Source: a virus. Taken from it: a stretch of DNA of 42,674 nucleotides. Position numbers and translations under genes: made by a program. The stretch is taken from IMG/VR virus record IMGVR_UViG_3300046535_002266, positions 1-42,674 of that record; one strand, 5' to 3'. Positions 24,932 through 33,270 of the stretch are shown one piece after another. The notes under the pieces are model-generated. The model worked only from the letters and a program-made list of their open reading frames with translations. It did not search any database and had not been told where the DNA came from. Every line of letters begins with the position of its first letter. Positions within the stretch are counted from its first letter, which is position 1.

Positions 24932-25663
24932 ATGCCCGGCCTTGCGCACGGGTTCCAGCCGAACATGTTCGACCACCTGGTCCTTGACCTGGATGCGGAC
25001 AACGTTTCGGGCAACGATGGCGACTCGATCGCCACGTGGCCGAATGCTGCGCCCACGGGCAGCGGAAACAACGCCACCCAGGGCACTGGAGCTAACCAGC
25101 CGCTCCTGAAGAAGACCAGCAACGGCATCAACGGTCACAGCGTCCTTCGTTTCGACGGTTCCGCCTCGTACATGAGCGGAAGCTACGCCCTGGGCTCCAC
25201 GGGCGTGACCGTTTTCTTCGTGGCCCGTACCGGAGGGTCGCTCAATCTCTACGGGACCGTCATTCACCACTCCGACAATCCCACGCACGCCGACTGGGCC
25301 CTCGCTCTCGGTAACGGCGCCGACACCTTCCAAAACGGTTGGGTTGGACCCAGTGCCAGCCTTGGCCTCGGGAACAACACGAGGACGATCAACACCATCT
25401 ACCGCGGCACCGCATTGTACGACAAGGTTAACTGGACCCTCTCGGGCACCTGGGCGACCAACACCGTAGCCGACACCAGCTTCCCCACGGCCAGCCCGGT
25501 CAACTACCACGTGGGAGTTTGGTTCTCGGGCGGATCACCGGGCGTCGCTGGCGTTCACCTCATCGGTGACATCGCGAAGATCCTTGTTTTCAACGTCGCC
25601 CTCACCGCCGCCCAGATCGCGGCAGTAGAGCAGTTCCTCAAAACCAAGTACGCCATCTCGTAA
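24932..25663 (+). CDS. LamG/ConA-like lectin protein
   Basis: The 243-residue product looks like a concanavalin A-like jelly roll: HLVLDLDADNVSGNDGDSIA, VLRFDGSASYMS, VTVFFVARTGG, GDIAKILVFNVALTAAQIAA and the closing EQFLKTKY. This ending is typical of LamG-type modules that bind carbohydrates. It starts one base after the preceding stop and precedes the Ig-repeat gene. Likely a surface-binding part of the tail fibre set. Confidence 0.7.
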   Translation: MPGLAHGFQPNMFDHLVLDLDADNVSGNDGDSIATWPNAAPTGSGNNATQGTGANQPLLKKTSNGINGHSVLRFDGSASYMSGSYALGSTGVTVFFVARTGGSLNLYGTVIHHSDNPTHADWALALGNGADTFQNGWVGPSASLGLGNNTRTINTIYRGTALYDKVNWTLSGTWATNTVADTSFPTASPVNYHVGVWFSGGSPGVAGVHLIGDIAKILVFNVALTAAQIAAVEQFLKTKYAIS

Positions 25664-25669
25664 AGCACC

Positions 25670-27241
25670 ATGTTCGGCTTTGACGGTCCATTCGGCGCAT
25701 CCACCCCTCTGGCCATCTCGCCGGCATCATCGCCGCGCGTGGTTGGACACGGGTTCACCTTCTCCGCGTCAGGCGGTACGGGCTCGGGGTACGTCTTCAG
25801 TTTCGTCGCGAACAACAGCGGCGGCACCCTCAATACCAGCACCGGGGCGTACGTCGCGGGCAGCACCCCGAACGTCACCGACACGATCCGCGTAACGGAC
25901 AGCGGAGCGAACACGGCCGACGCCACGGTCGCCGTCAAAGCCGCGATCGTAATCAGCCCCTCGTCCATCACGCTGCCGCCGCTCGGGACCCACACGTTCA
26001 CCGCAACCGGCGGCGTCAACCCCGGCGGCCCCGCCTTCCAGTTCGTCTTCGGCTGGAACAACTCCGGCGGCACGATCAACAGCACCACCGGTTTGTACAC
26101 TGCCGGCTCGACTCCCAGCGTGACTGACAAGGTTCGCGCTACCGACGTCCAGAATAACGAGGACATCGCGGTCATCACGGTCGGGCCGAGTGTCAGCATC
26201 TCGCCGACCACTCCGACCGTCATCGCTCTGAATACGCAATCGTTCACGCCGAGCGGCGGAAGCGGCACCGGATACGTCTGGTCGCTGACAGTCAACAACT
26301 CTGGCGGCTCGATCAACGCCAGCACCGGTCTCTACACCGCTGGATCTACCGGCAGCGTCAGCGACACGGTCCACCTGGTCGACTCACTCGGCAACTCCGC
26401 CAATACCGTCGTCAGCGTTGTCCCCGGCGTCAGCCTCAGCCCGTCCAACCCGACCAAGGCTCCTCTGGAGTCTCAGACGTTCGTCGCCAGCGGCGGCACT
26501 GGCACGGGATACGTCTACTCGATCTCCGTCAACAACAGCGGTGGCGGCATCAACCCAATTTCGGGCACCTACGCCGCCGGTCCCACGGGCAGCGTCACCG
26601 ACACGGTGCGGGCAGTCGACTCGGGCGGCAACATCGGGACGACCAACGTCACCGTCACCGCCGCGCTCAGCATCGCTCCTGCGAACCCGAACGTACACTT
26701 CAACGGGACCCAAGCCTTCACCGCAATGGGTGGCAGCGGCATGGGCCTCGTCTGGTCCCTCTCCGTCAACAACTCCGGTGGGTCCATCAATGCCAGCACG
26801 GGCCTGTACACCGCCGGCTCCGCCTTCGGCGTCAGCGACACGATCCACGTGGTCGACTCACTCGGAGCTGTCGCCAACACGACGGCGAACGTCACCCGAC
26901 TGATCGCAACGTGGGACATCGAGCCGTCCGTGGACACCCAGGGGAATTTGCGCTTCACCTTGGTCAGCAGCGATATTTTCGACATGTTCCTGGTTCACGA
27001 CGGAGACTTGGCGTACATCTACGGAGACGAGTTCCAGCCCACGAACACCAACGGCACGTTCACGATCAAGGTCGTCTTCGTCACGGACTCGGAAAAGTGG
27101 TTCGAGATCGAGAACCCTCTCGGCATCGAAATGCTCGGCATCGAACAGATCAACTTCCAGGACTTGATGTTCTTCCGCCCGAAGCGCCGCACCATCTACG
27201 ACAACCCCCGCCGCGTCATCGTCTGCGAGAACGAACAATGA
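25670..27241 (+). CDS. Ig-like repeat protein of the tail
   Basis: The 523-residue product contains five tandem Ig-like repeats of about 78-85 residues, each with a GGxGxGYVxS strand, NNSGG turn, LYTAGS loop and xVxDTxxxxDS strand (about 15-410). The last 110 residues form a different domain (DIFDMFLVHDGDLAYIYGDE, DSEKWFEIENPLG). Ig-like repeats on phage tails commonly bind host sugars weakly. The ATG at 25670 lacks a clear ribosome-binding site. Its TGA overlaps the ATG of the kelch gene (ATGA). Confidence 0.75.
   Translation: MFGFDGPFGASTPLAISPASSPRVVGHGFTFSASGGTGSGYVFSFVANNSGGTLNTSTGAYVAGSTPNVTDTIRVTDSGANTADATVAVKAAIVISPSSITLPPLGTHTFTATGGVNPGGPAFQFVFGWNNSGGTINSTTGLYTAGSTPSVTDKVRATDVQNNEDIAVITVGPSVSISPTTPTVIALNTQSFTPSGGSGTGYVWSLTVNNSGGSINASTGLYTAGSTGSVSDTVHLVDSLGNSANTVVSVVPGVSLSPSNPTKAPLESQTFVASGGTGTGYVYSISVNNSGGGINPISGTYAAGPTGSVTDTVRAVDSGGNIGTTNVTVTAALSIAPANPNVHFNGTQAFTAMGGSGMGLVWSLSVNNSGGSINASTGLYTAGSAFGVSDTIHVVDSLGAVANTTANVTRLIATWDIEPSVDTQGNLRFTLVSSDIFDMFLVHDGDLAYIYGDEFQPTNTNGTFTIKVVFVTDSEKWFEIENPLGIEMLGIEQINFQDLMFFRPKRRTIYDNPRRVIVCENEQ
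25712..26905 (+). repeat. Five tandem coding repeats (Ig-like units)
   Basis: Imperfect direct repeats with a period of roughly 237-250 bases. The best-kept part encodes NNSGGSIN-STGLYTAGS; near-identical DNA is seen at about 26296-26345 and 26767-26818. Expansion or contraction of the array by recombination is plausible. Confidence 0.7.
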
Positions 27242-29400
27242 AATTCCTAGACATCGTCATCCCGGCGACTACCGAGGTTGTCGGTCGTGGACCCGGCCTC
27301 GCCGCGTACCTGAAGGGCCTCGCTGCGCTCGCGGGCGAGAACTTCTCGCTGATCCGCACGGGCGATGGCGTCGTCACGGTCGACGTCGACGCGTCACACG
27401 GTCTCTCGGTCGGAGATCAGATTTTCATCGACGGCGTGTTGCCCACGGGCGAAGTGCCGGCCACCGACTCCGGAACCCCGAGCGGCAACTTTGCGAGCCC
27501 GAACGATACTCAGTCAGGCATCACCGCGGCCTCGATCCACTCGACCAACAGCCAGGCCGGCACGTACGAAGGCGTGTTCAGCCGCGCGATTCGCAACCCC
27601 GAGGGGAGACTGATCATCATCGGCGGAGCCACCACTTCCGACGGCCTCACCTTCACCCCGAAGGACAACTTCACCGTGCTGGAAGTGACCGGCGAGACCG
27701 TGTCTGGCAGCGGCGGACGTGCGGTCGACTACCTCTGGACCCAGATCGCCCCGGACGGAGCACACGGCTTCAACCTCCCGAACTTCGGGTACCGCAACTT
27801 CGCCGCGTCCCTCCTGACCGACGGCCGTATTCTCTGCACGGGCGGAGCGATCGGCGACGATCTCACTGGCACCCCGGTGCTCGGCTACGACCTGCTCACC
27901 TTCATTCCCCCGGACTCCGTCTCACAGCAACAGGGGATGTTCGACAGCCGAGTCGCGCACGGACAGTGCGCACTGAGCGATGGCGGAGCGCTGGCCTCCG
28001 GCGGCTGGGCGGTCGCCGGCACCCCGCTCGCCACGTCCGAGCGCTTCGACGTGACGACCGAGAGCTGGGCCAACGACGCGGTCATGAAGGTCGCCCGCAT
28101 GCACCACGAGCTGGTCGCACTCGACGACGGACGCGTGCTCGCGATCGGAGGTCAGAAGAACTCCGCTGCCACCAACCTCATCAACCGTTGCGAGATCTGG
28201 AACAGTATCACCTGGGAGCTGACGGGCAACATGACGTACGCCCGCACCCAGTTTGGAGTACTGAAGCTCCCCGACGGCCGCGTGCTCGTCATCGGCGGTA
28301 ACGGCTACAACCCGAGCCGCGCACACTCACCTGGAGCACTCAGCTCCTGCGAAATCTTCGACCCGAAAACGGGACTGTGGAGCACGATCGCTTCCATGCG
28401 CAACGGGCGCTCGCATCCGGCCATCGCGTACCTCCCGACGGAGAACGCCGTGTACGTGACCGGCGGCGCGAACGGCGTGTTCAACGTCGAGGTCCTGGAC
28501 TTGGACACCATGCGCTGGCACGTCTCCATGGCCCAGATCCAGACTCCCCACCTCGACCCCACGGGCGGCCTGGTGGGCACCGACGTGTTCGCCATGGTTG
28601 GCGGCTGGGACCACGCCATCTCCACCGAGAAGACCAACCAGATCGTCGTCCCGGGCGAAGACCGCGTGTGGGAAGGCGCCGGCATCAACGGCATGCACCG
28701 GGTGGCCGAGGTTCCGGACGGTACCCATGTCATCGTCCACACCCGCGAGTACGACTACAGCCACTCCTACACCGTGGCCCGCGCGGGCGCTGACGTGACC
28801 CCGATGCGCGCCGAGGCTGCGCCTTCGACGGTTCCGGGCCCGTTCTCGTACGACGTCAAGACCGGGCTCGCGATCACCGCAACGGCTGGTACCACCGACA
28901 CGGCCTTCAACCGCGGCGTCCACTACTCGTCCGTGCACCTCACGGGCTTGGACCCGGCACTCGACTTCCCCGATGAGGAGGGGTGGCTGGTGTTCAACTT
29001 CGGCTACCACAACATGGTCGGTCCCGTCCGCTACCTGGGACGCCTGAGCGACGAGGACTTGATCCTCGATGCCGACGTACCATTCAGCGCGACCCTCCCG
29101 GCCGGTGCAACCGTGCGATTGCTGTCCGGACGTGTCCCGTTCGAGCCGGCGGCAGACCACCTGGTGGGCAACTTCTACGTCACCGGCACGGCCGCGGGCC
29201 GCGAAGCAGCCCGCCAGATCATCAACGACATCGTGGCCGCCGGCAAGCAGGTGTTGGTGACCGTGATCTACCCGGGCGACCGCGGCCTGGGCGGCGAGGG
29301 CTTCCCGCAAGGCGGCAGCTACAAGCTCTCCGACAAGGTCTCCGTGTGGGGCGGCGACGAGCTGGACAGCGAACTTCCGGCAGCCAGGAAGGGTCCGTAA
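27238..29400 (+). CDS. Kelch-type beta-propeller tail protein
   Basis: The 720-residue product has an N-terminal attachment region (MKFLDIVIPATTEVVGRGPG), then kelch/galactose oxidase-type blades from about residue 175 to 475: FAASLLTDGRILCTGGA, HELVALDDGRVLAIGG, FGVLKLPDGRVLVIGG, HPAIAYLPTENAVYVTGG. These blades resemble those inside the baseplate J-like protein. The C-terminal domain includes AAGREAARQIINDIVAAGKQ. The start was set at 27238 (ATGA overlap with the Ig-repeat gene), not at the longer frame. Propellers of this type bind sugars or proteins; the catalytic copper ligands of true galactose oxidase cannot be confirmed by eye. Confidence 0.75.
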   Translation: MKFLDIVIPATTEVVGRGPGLAAYLKGLAALAGENFSLIRTGDGVVTVDVDASHGLSVGDQIFIDGVLPTGEVPATDSGTPSGNFASPNDTQSGITAASIHSTNSQAGTYEGVFSRAIRNPEGRLIIIGGATTSDGLTFTPKDNFTVLEVTGETVSGSGGRAVDYLWTQIAPDGAHGFNLPNFGYRNFAASLLTDGRILCTGGAIGDDLTGTPVLGYDLLTFIPPDSVSQQQGMFDSRVAHGQCALSDGGALASGGWAVAGTPLATSERFDVTTESWANDAVMKVARMHHELVALDDGRVLAIGGQKNSAATNLINRCEIWNSITWELTGNMTYARTQFGVLKLPDGRVLVIGGNGYNPSRAHSPGALSSCEIFDPKTGLWSTIASMRNGRSHPAIAYLPTENAVYVTGGANGVFNVEVLDLDTMRWHVSMAQIQTPHLDPTGGLVGTDVFAMVGGWDHAISTEKTNQIVVPGEDRVWEGAGINGMHRVAEVPDGTHVIVHTREYDYSHSYTVARAGADVTPMRAEAAPSTVPGPFSYDVKTGLAITATAGTTDTAFNRGVHYSSVHLTGLDPALDFPDEEGWLVFNFGYHNMVGPVRYLGRLSDEDLILDADVPFSATLPAGATVRLLSGRVPFEPAADHLVGNFYVTGTAAGREAARQIINDIVAAGKQVLVTVIYPGDRGLGGEGFPQGGSYKLSDKVSVWGGDELDSELPAARKGP

Positions 29401-29825
29401 TGCCTTCGATCGTACTTGCATCAGCACAGGTCATCCTGTTTGTCAACGGAAACCCGTTCGGTCGGGTCAACCGCTTCAGCTACAGCATCGACACCCCGCG
29501 CCGCAAGATCCACACCGTCGACTCGGTGCTGCCGTTCGAGCTGGCCACGGGCGTGACCAACGTGTCAGGCTCGATGGGGCTCTACCGTACCCACCTCGAC
29601 GGCGCCGTGGAGGGGCCGGGCATGGTGGCGCCCCTGGAGGAGCTGCCGCGCGAGAAGTACTTCAACATCCTGCTGATCGACCTGGTCTCTCAGACCGTGA
29701 TTTTTCAAGCTGATTTCTGCTCGGTCGAGAGCCAGTCCTGGTCGTTCGAAGCCAAGAGCCTGGTCTCGGGCGCGGTGAACTTTTCTGCACTTTCGTACAA
29801 CAATGAGGTGCGTCCGCTCGGGTGA
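29400..29825 (+). CDS. Virion structural protein (tail-associated)
   Basis: The 141-residue product begins MPSIVLASAQVILFVNGNPF and has features of small tail tube or tail-completion proteins: a beta-rich N-terminal part (FGRVNRFSYSIDTPR), VSGSMGLYRTHLDG, and a C-terminal VESQSWSFEAKSLVSGAVNF strand pair. The combination RKIHTVDS-loop and late FEAKS strands resembles tube-like folds, but the match is by eye. The ATG overlaps the TAA of the kelch gene as TAATG. Confidence 0.6.
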   Translation: MPSIVLASAQVILFVNGNPFGRVNRFSYSIDTPRRKIHTVDSVLPFELATGVTNVSGSMGLYRTHLDGAVEGPGMVAPLEELPREKYFNILLIDLVSQTVIFQADFCSVESQSWSFEAKSLVSGAVNFSALSYNNEVRPLG

Positions 29826-29843
29826 TTCAGTAGACTTAATCTT
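29824..29843 (+). promoter_or_regulatory. Promoter-like motif (B-type plus TAATCTT) before tRNA genes
   Basis: GATTCAGTAGACTTAATCTT. The first 11 bases match motif B at 7840-7860 exactly, and the last seven match motif A with T for C. It is the only site seen where both motifs are joined and it lies 67 bases before the first tRNA gene. No open reading frame follows it, which fits transcription of the tRNA region. Confidence 0.45.
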
Positions 29844-29890
29844 GAGATCACCGTGAAGCACCTGTCATCGTCCAGTAGCTCTTCTTCGTC

Positions 29891-29907
29891 GAGTCGCTAA
29901 GCGACTC
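29891..29907 (+). other. Perfect 7-bp hairpin upstream of tRNAs
   Basis: GAGTCGC-TAA-GCGACTC forms a 7-bp stem with a 3-base loop, 3 bases before tRNA-Ser. There is no T-run after it, so it is not a standard terminator; an RNA-processing element is more likely. Confidence 0.4.
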
Positions 29908-29910
29908 CGT

Positions 29911-29995
29911 GGAAAGTTCTGGGCCGTGGGGTCCGATCCGCCTCGAAAGCGGACATAGCTACCTTCGGGTAGGGGGTTCGACTCCTCAGCTTTCC
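29911..29995 (+). tRNA. tRNA-Ser (anticodon CGA)
   Basis: The acceptor stem GGAAAGT/GCTTTCC pairs over 7 bases (one G-T). The anticodon stem TCCGC/GCGGA encloses the loop CTCGAAA, giving anticodon CGA, which reads UCG serine codons. A long variable arm (CTACC-TTC-GGGTAG) fits serine tRNAs. The T loop is TTCGACT with a 4-bp stem and one mismatch. The D arm can be drawn with two wobble pairs. CCA is not encoded and the discriminator base is T, not the G usual in bacterial tRNA-Ser. UCG is frequent in the neighbouring structural genes. Confidence 0.75.
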
Positions 29996-30001
29996 TCCTT
30001 C

Positions 30002-30090
30002 GGAAACGACGTCGCATGTCGGTTTTGCGCAGCAGGTTGCTAACTTGCCGGGCCCGCAAGGGCCCCGAGAGTTCGACTCTCTCCGTTTCC
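30002..30090 (+). tRNA. tRNA-Ser (anticodon GCT)
   Basis: The acceptor stem GGAAACG/CGTTTCC pairs fully. The stem GCAGG/CTTGC encloses loop TTGCTAA, giving anticodon GCU for AGC/AGU serine codons. The long variable arm (GGGCCC-GCAA-GGGCCC) and the T arm GAGAG-TTCGACT-CTCTC are perfect. The D arm is unusual: the standard 10-13/22-25 stem does not pair, and the best alternative (CGCA/TGCG) is shifted by 2 bases. CCA is not encoded; the discriminator base is T. It begins 6 bases after the first tRNA gene. Confidence 0.75.
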
Positions 30091-30102
30091 TCTGGCGACA
30101 CG

Positions 30103-30109
30103 CAATCTT
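30103..30109 (+). promoter_or_regulatory. Motif A (CAATCTT) after the tRNA genes
   Basis: Exact CAATCTT, 10 bases before ATG 30120. AAGGG between them could act as ribosome-binding site. It separates the tRNA genes from the next structural gene. Confidence 0.5.
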
Positions 30110-30119
30110 AAGGGTAACC

Positions 30120-31832
30120 ATGGCCGTTCTCCGCCAAGCTAACCTCCTGGGCAATCAGCGCGTCGACATCCCGCACCTGCGCTCGATCGAGTCGGCGGTG
30201 GCCGGCGACATCGACCTTCTCGCTGGCGTCATGATCGCCGGCAAGGCGCCGCTCATCACCGAGGGCTTCTACGTGCTCTCGACGGGCATCACCATCGCGA
30301 CCGGACTCAAGATCCGCGTCGCCGACAGCAGCCTCATTCACTTCCTTGCGTCCGAGTCCGGATCGATCTTCCACGTGCCGTCCGATCGCCCCGACGAACA
30401 ACTGAACTCGGTCAACCCGCGCATCATCGGCAGCTTCACTTCGGGCATGGTCAACTACGTCGGCCTCGACTTCGTTCGCGAAGCGGACGATACGACGGTC
30501 GACCTCGTCGAGTTCATCGACTCGGACTCGGAGCTGGAGACGCCGGTCCAGGTGCCGCTCGGGCGCACGCTCGACTACCGCATCGTCATCACGACGCTGG
30601 ACTTCGACAACAACCCCGGTATCTGCCCGATCGCGAAGGTCACGCTCGACGACGCCAACAACGTCACCGTGCTGGAGGATGCGCGTCGTTTCGCATTCCG
30701 CCTCGGCTCGGGCGGCACGATCCCGAACATCAAGAACTCCTATGCGTGGCCGGCCGGCCGCGCGGAGAACACGAGTGGTGACGTGTTCGTCGGCGCCGAC
30801 AAAGCCATCGGCAATTTCAAGGACTGGATGGACGCGATCATGTCGCGTATGTGGGAGGTAGGCGGCGGCGAGTACTGGTACTCACCCACCAACCCGATCA
30901 ACGAACGCCTCGCGCGTACGGGCTCTCCGTTCGTCTCGAACGGCGAGTACTTCGAGTGGGACGGAGCGAACATTCACTGGAAGGGCCTGGTCTGGATCTT
31001 CGCGAACTCGACCGGCGTCGTCAACCCGGTCCAGGACCAAGCTTCCGACTCGGCGGGCCTCACCGACCTCGCTGACGGCGAGTGTATCTACGTCGACGTC
31101 GACCGCACGCAGGACACCACGATCATCGCCGCCAAGGCTGCCCTCGCGACGCTGGGGTCGCCAGAGATCCCGGGCTCCCGCTACGTCATCGCGTGGCGCC
31201 ACAGCAACGACATCTACACGCGTGACCAGTCGTACGCGGTCAACTCTGCGTTCAAGAACGCGACCACCGCGGCGGGTGGCATGGTCAAGCTTTCGGCCAC
31301 GAACGGCACCACCTCGTATCCCGCTCAGGTCGCGACCGTCGACGACATCAACTACTTCGCGTTCGCAGGAGGTCTGAGCCGCAGCGGTGACTTCTTCGGC
31401 GGCGCAGGCGATCTCCAGATCGGTGGTTGGGGTCCGGAAGACAACAACGTCCTCATCAGGACCACCGAGACGCAGTACCAGACAGTGATCGACGGCGATA
31501 ACAACTGGAGCATCAACGCAACGTCGGCACTCTGCGTTCGCCAGATGCACCCGTTCACGTCAAGCACCTTCTACCGCATCCTGACTCTCCAGGGTTTCGA
31601 CGGCAATGACGCGCTCAACAAGGACAGCTTCTCGTTCGAGGCTGCCGGCACGATGCAGTGGAGGATGATCGAGGGCACTCCGGGACCGCCGGCCCACACC
31701 TTGACGAGCCCTCTCCAATTCAAGACCTACTTCCGTACAAACGGCTTCACCACGCCCAATATTCGCGACCAGCAATGCATCATGGACCGTGACGGCAACA
31801 TTACCGTCACGTGGGAAGGACCGGCTTACTAA
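30120..31832 (+). CDS. Large virion structural protein
   Basis: The 570-residue product starts MAVLRQANLLGNQRVDIPHL, preceded by motif A and AAGGG; a longer in-frame ORF reaching back into the tRNA genes is rejected. N-terminal residues 1-90 resemble phage attachment regions (SGITIATGLKIRVADSSLIH-like), followed by beta-rich domains (about 100-300) and a C-terminal part with YFAFAGGLSRSGDFFGGA and TFYRILTLQGFDGND. I recall similar proteins beside fibre genes in large phages, but no function is assigned. Its TAA overlaps the next ATG (TAATG). Confidence 0.65.
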   Translation: MAVLRQANLLGNQRVDIPHLRSIESAVAGDIDLLAGVMIAGKAPLITEGFYVLSTGITIATGLKIRVADSSLIHFLASESGSIFHVPSDRPDEQLNSVNPRIIGSFTSGMVNYVGLDFVREADDTTVDLVEFIDSDSELETPVQVPLGRTLDYRIVITTLDFDNNPGICPIAKVTLDDANNVTVLEDARRFAFRLGSGGTIPNIKNSYAWPAGRAENTSGDVFVGADKAIGNFKDWMDAIMSRMWEVGGGEYWYSPTNPINERLARTGSPFVSNGEYFEWDGANIHWKGLVWIFANSTGVVNPVQDQASDSAGLTDLADGECIYVDVDRTQDTTIIAAKAALATLGSPEIPGSRYVIAWRHSNDIYTRDQSYAVNSAFKNATTAAGGMVKLSATNGTTSYPAQVATVDDINYFAFAGGLSRSGDFFGGAGDLQIGGWGPEDNNVLIRTTETQYQTVIDGDNNWSINATSALCVRQMHPFTSSTFYRILTLQGFDGNDALNKDSFSFEAAGTMQWRMIEGTPGPPAHTLTSPLQFKTYFRTNGFTTPNIRDQQCIMDRDGNITVTWEGPAY

Positions 31833-32782
31833 TGGCACTTCGCGGACTCGGCGGGATCGACCCGTTTCTCTTCGGCAACGGCATCGCGGGCGACATCTCG
31901 CACACGACCGACTTCACGCAACTGTTCGACGCCGTCACCAGGAACTGGAAAGCGGTGAAGGCCTCGGGCGGTGACCCGAACTTCACGGTGACCGCTCCCG
32001 GTTGGCGCATCTTCGCCACCCGCGAGATCCACATCGGCGGCGGCGTGACGCTCTCTGCGCGCGGCACCATCGGCGGCACCAACTCGGGCGGGGCGGCGGC
32101 GGGTGGAGCCGGCGCAACGGCCGGCACCATGGGTTCCGGCACCGCAGGCGGGAGCGTGTCCTTGAACGTCGGCCTCACTCCCGGCGCCGGGGGCGGCGGT
32201 GTCGACAACACGCGCAGCATCGGTGGTTCCGGTGGTGCGGGCGGCACGGCCGGCGGCGGGATTGGCGGCCCTGGCGGCGTCGCGGACGCGGACGACCTGC
32301 TCGGCACAGACAACCAGTGGAACCACCTGCTGAACGGAGCGGGCGTCGTCAACGGCAGCCTCTTGACGTTCCGTGGCGGGTGCGGCGGCGGTGCCGGCGG
32401 GGCGGCTGGCAGCGCGGGTGGCACGAACCACCCCGGGGCCGGCGGCGGTGGTGGTGGCATCATCATCCTCGCGGCGCCCCTCATCACGATCGATATCGGA
32501 GCACTGGTCACGGTCAAAGGTGGCGACGGCGGGGACCAATCCGGTACTACCTGGGACTCCGGCGGCGGCGGCGGCGCTGGTGGCGGTGGCGGTGCCATCA
32601 TCCTGATCTACGGCCGCCTCAACCTGAACGGAGAACTCAACGCCGACGGCGGCGACGGCGGCAGCGGCAGCTCGGCTGGCAAGGGCGGCTTCGGCGGTGC
32701 GGGCGGACACATCTACCACTTCGGCGGCACGGATGACACCATCTTCCGCGAATCCGGCAGCGCGGGCGCGAACGCATCGTAA
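31832..32782 (+). CDS. Gly-rich tail-tip adhesin-like protein
   Basis: The 316-residue product has a short N-terminal domain (MALRGLGGIDPFLFGNGIAG), a beta-rich segment to about residue 85, and a Gly/Ala-rich region from about 90 to the end with many runs of GGxGG type (GGGVDNTRSIGGSGGAGGTA; GGAGGHIYHFGGTDD). This resembles T-even-like gp38-type adhesins and lectins with poly-Gly helices, which carry the receptor-binding loops. The start overlaps the previous stop (TAATG), and so does the end with the lysin gene. Receptor binding is inferred. Confidence 0.7.
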   Translation: MALRGLGGIDPFLFGNGIAGDISHTTDFTQLFDAVTRNWKAVKASGGDPNFTVTAPGWRIFATREIHIGGGVTLSARGTIGGTNSGGAAAGGAGATAGTMGSGTAGGSVSLNVGLTPGAGGGGVDNTRSIGGSGGAGGTAGGGIGGPGGVADADDLLGTDNQWNHLLNGAGVVNGSLLTFRGGCGGGAGGAAGSAGGTNHPGAGGGGGGIIILAAPLITIDIGALVTVKGGDGGDQSGTTWDSGGGGGAGGGGGAIILIYGRLNLNGELNADGGDGGSGSSAGKGGFGGAGGHIYHFGGTDDTIFRESGSAGANAS

Positions 32783-33270
32783 TGCCCACGCTCGCGGAAC
32801 TCGCCATCCAGATCGCGCTGTCGTACGACGGCGTGCGTGAGCATGGCGGCAACAACTGCGGTCCCGAGGTCGAGATGTTCCAGAAGAGCATCGGCCTCGA
32901 ACCGGGTGATCCCTGGTGCGCGGCCTTCGTGTGCTTCTGCATCCAGCAGGCCGCAGAGAATCTTGGAGTCAAGCCAAGTTTTCAGTACGGCGGCAGCGTC
33001 TACAAGATCTGGACCCGCAACCCGGACCTTCAGCTGTCGGCACCGACTGACAACTGCATCTTTCTCCTCGACCACGGCCTCTCCAAGAAGGGCACGCGCA
33101 TCGGCCACACTGGTTTCTGCGTGGCGATCAACCAGTCCCACAGCGAAACGCTGGAGACGGTCGAGGGCAACACCAACGCCGCGGGCTCCCGCGACGGTGA
33201 CGGCTGCTACCACAAAAGCAGAGAGTTGTCCGAGTTCCAGAACGGATATGGCTGGCTGAAGATCGCATGA
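32782..33270 (+). CDS. CHAP-domain cell-wall hydrolase (endolysin-like)
   Basis: The 162-residue product matches the CHAP cysteine/histidine amidohydrolase/peptidase family. The nucleophile Cys46 lies in GDPWCAAFV, His109 in RIGHTGFC and the third polar residue (Glu128/Asn130) in VEGNTN. CHAP enzymes cleave peptidoglycan peptides or amide bonds. No signal peptide is present, so lysis would need a holin, or the protein works as a virion-associated lysin. Its place among tail genes favours the second. Start overlaps the previous stop (TAATG) and its TGA overlaps the ATG of the HNH gene. Confidence 0.85.
   Translation: MPTLAELAIQIALSYDGVREHGGNNCGPEVEMFQKSIGLEPGDPWCAAFVCFCIQQAAENLGVKPSFQYGGSVYKIWTRNPDLQLSAPTDNCIFLLDHGLSKKGTRIGHTGFCVAINQSHSETLETVEGNTNAAGSRDGDGCYHKSRELSEFQNGYGWLKIA

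Noticed and set aside
25712-26905. CRISPR array suspected from regular spacing of repeats
   Set aside because: Unit length is about 240 bases, all in one open reading frame, with protein-level repetition of Ig-like domains.
29891-29907. Rho-independent terminator before the tRNA genes
   Set aside because: The stem is perfect but there is no T-run; it also sits within the presumed tRNA transcript.
29911-30090. tRNA genes as integration (attP) site
   Set aside because: They are 20 kb from the recombinase gene and surrounded by phage structural genes; no duplicated 3' end is seen.
31832-32782. Low-complexity artefact (Gly-rich frame) instead of a real gene
   Set aside because: The frame starts and ends with TAATG overlaps to its neighbours, has a non-repetitive N-terminal domain and matches a known adhesin style.
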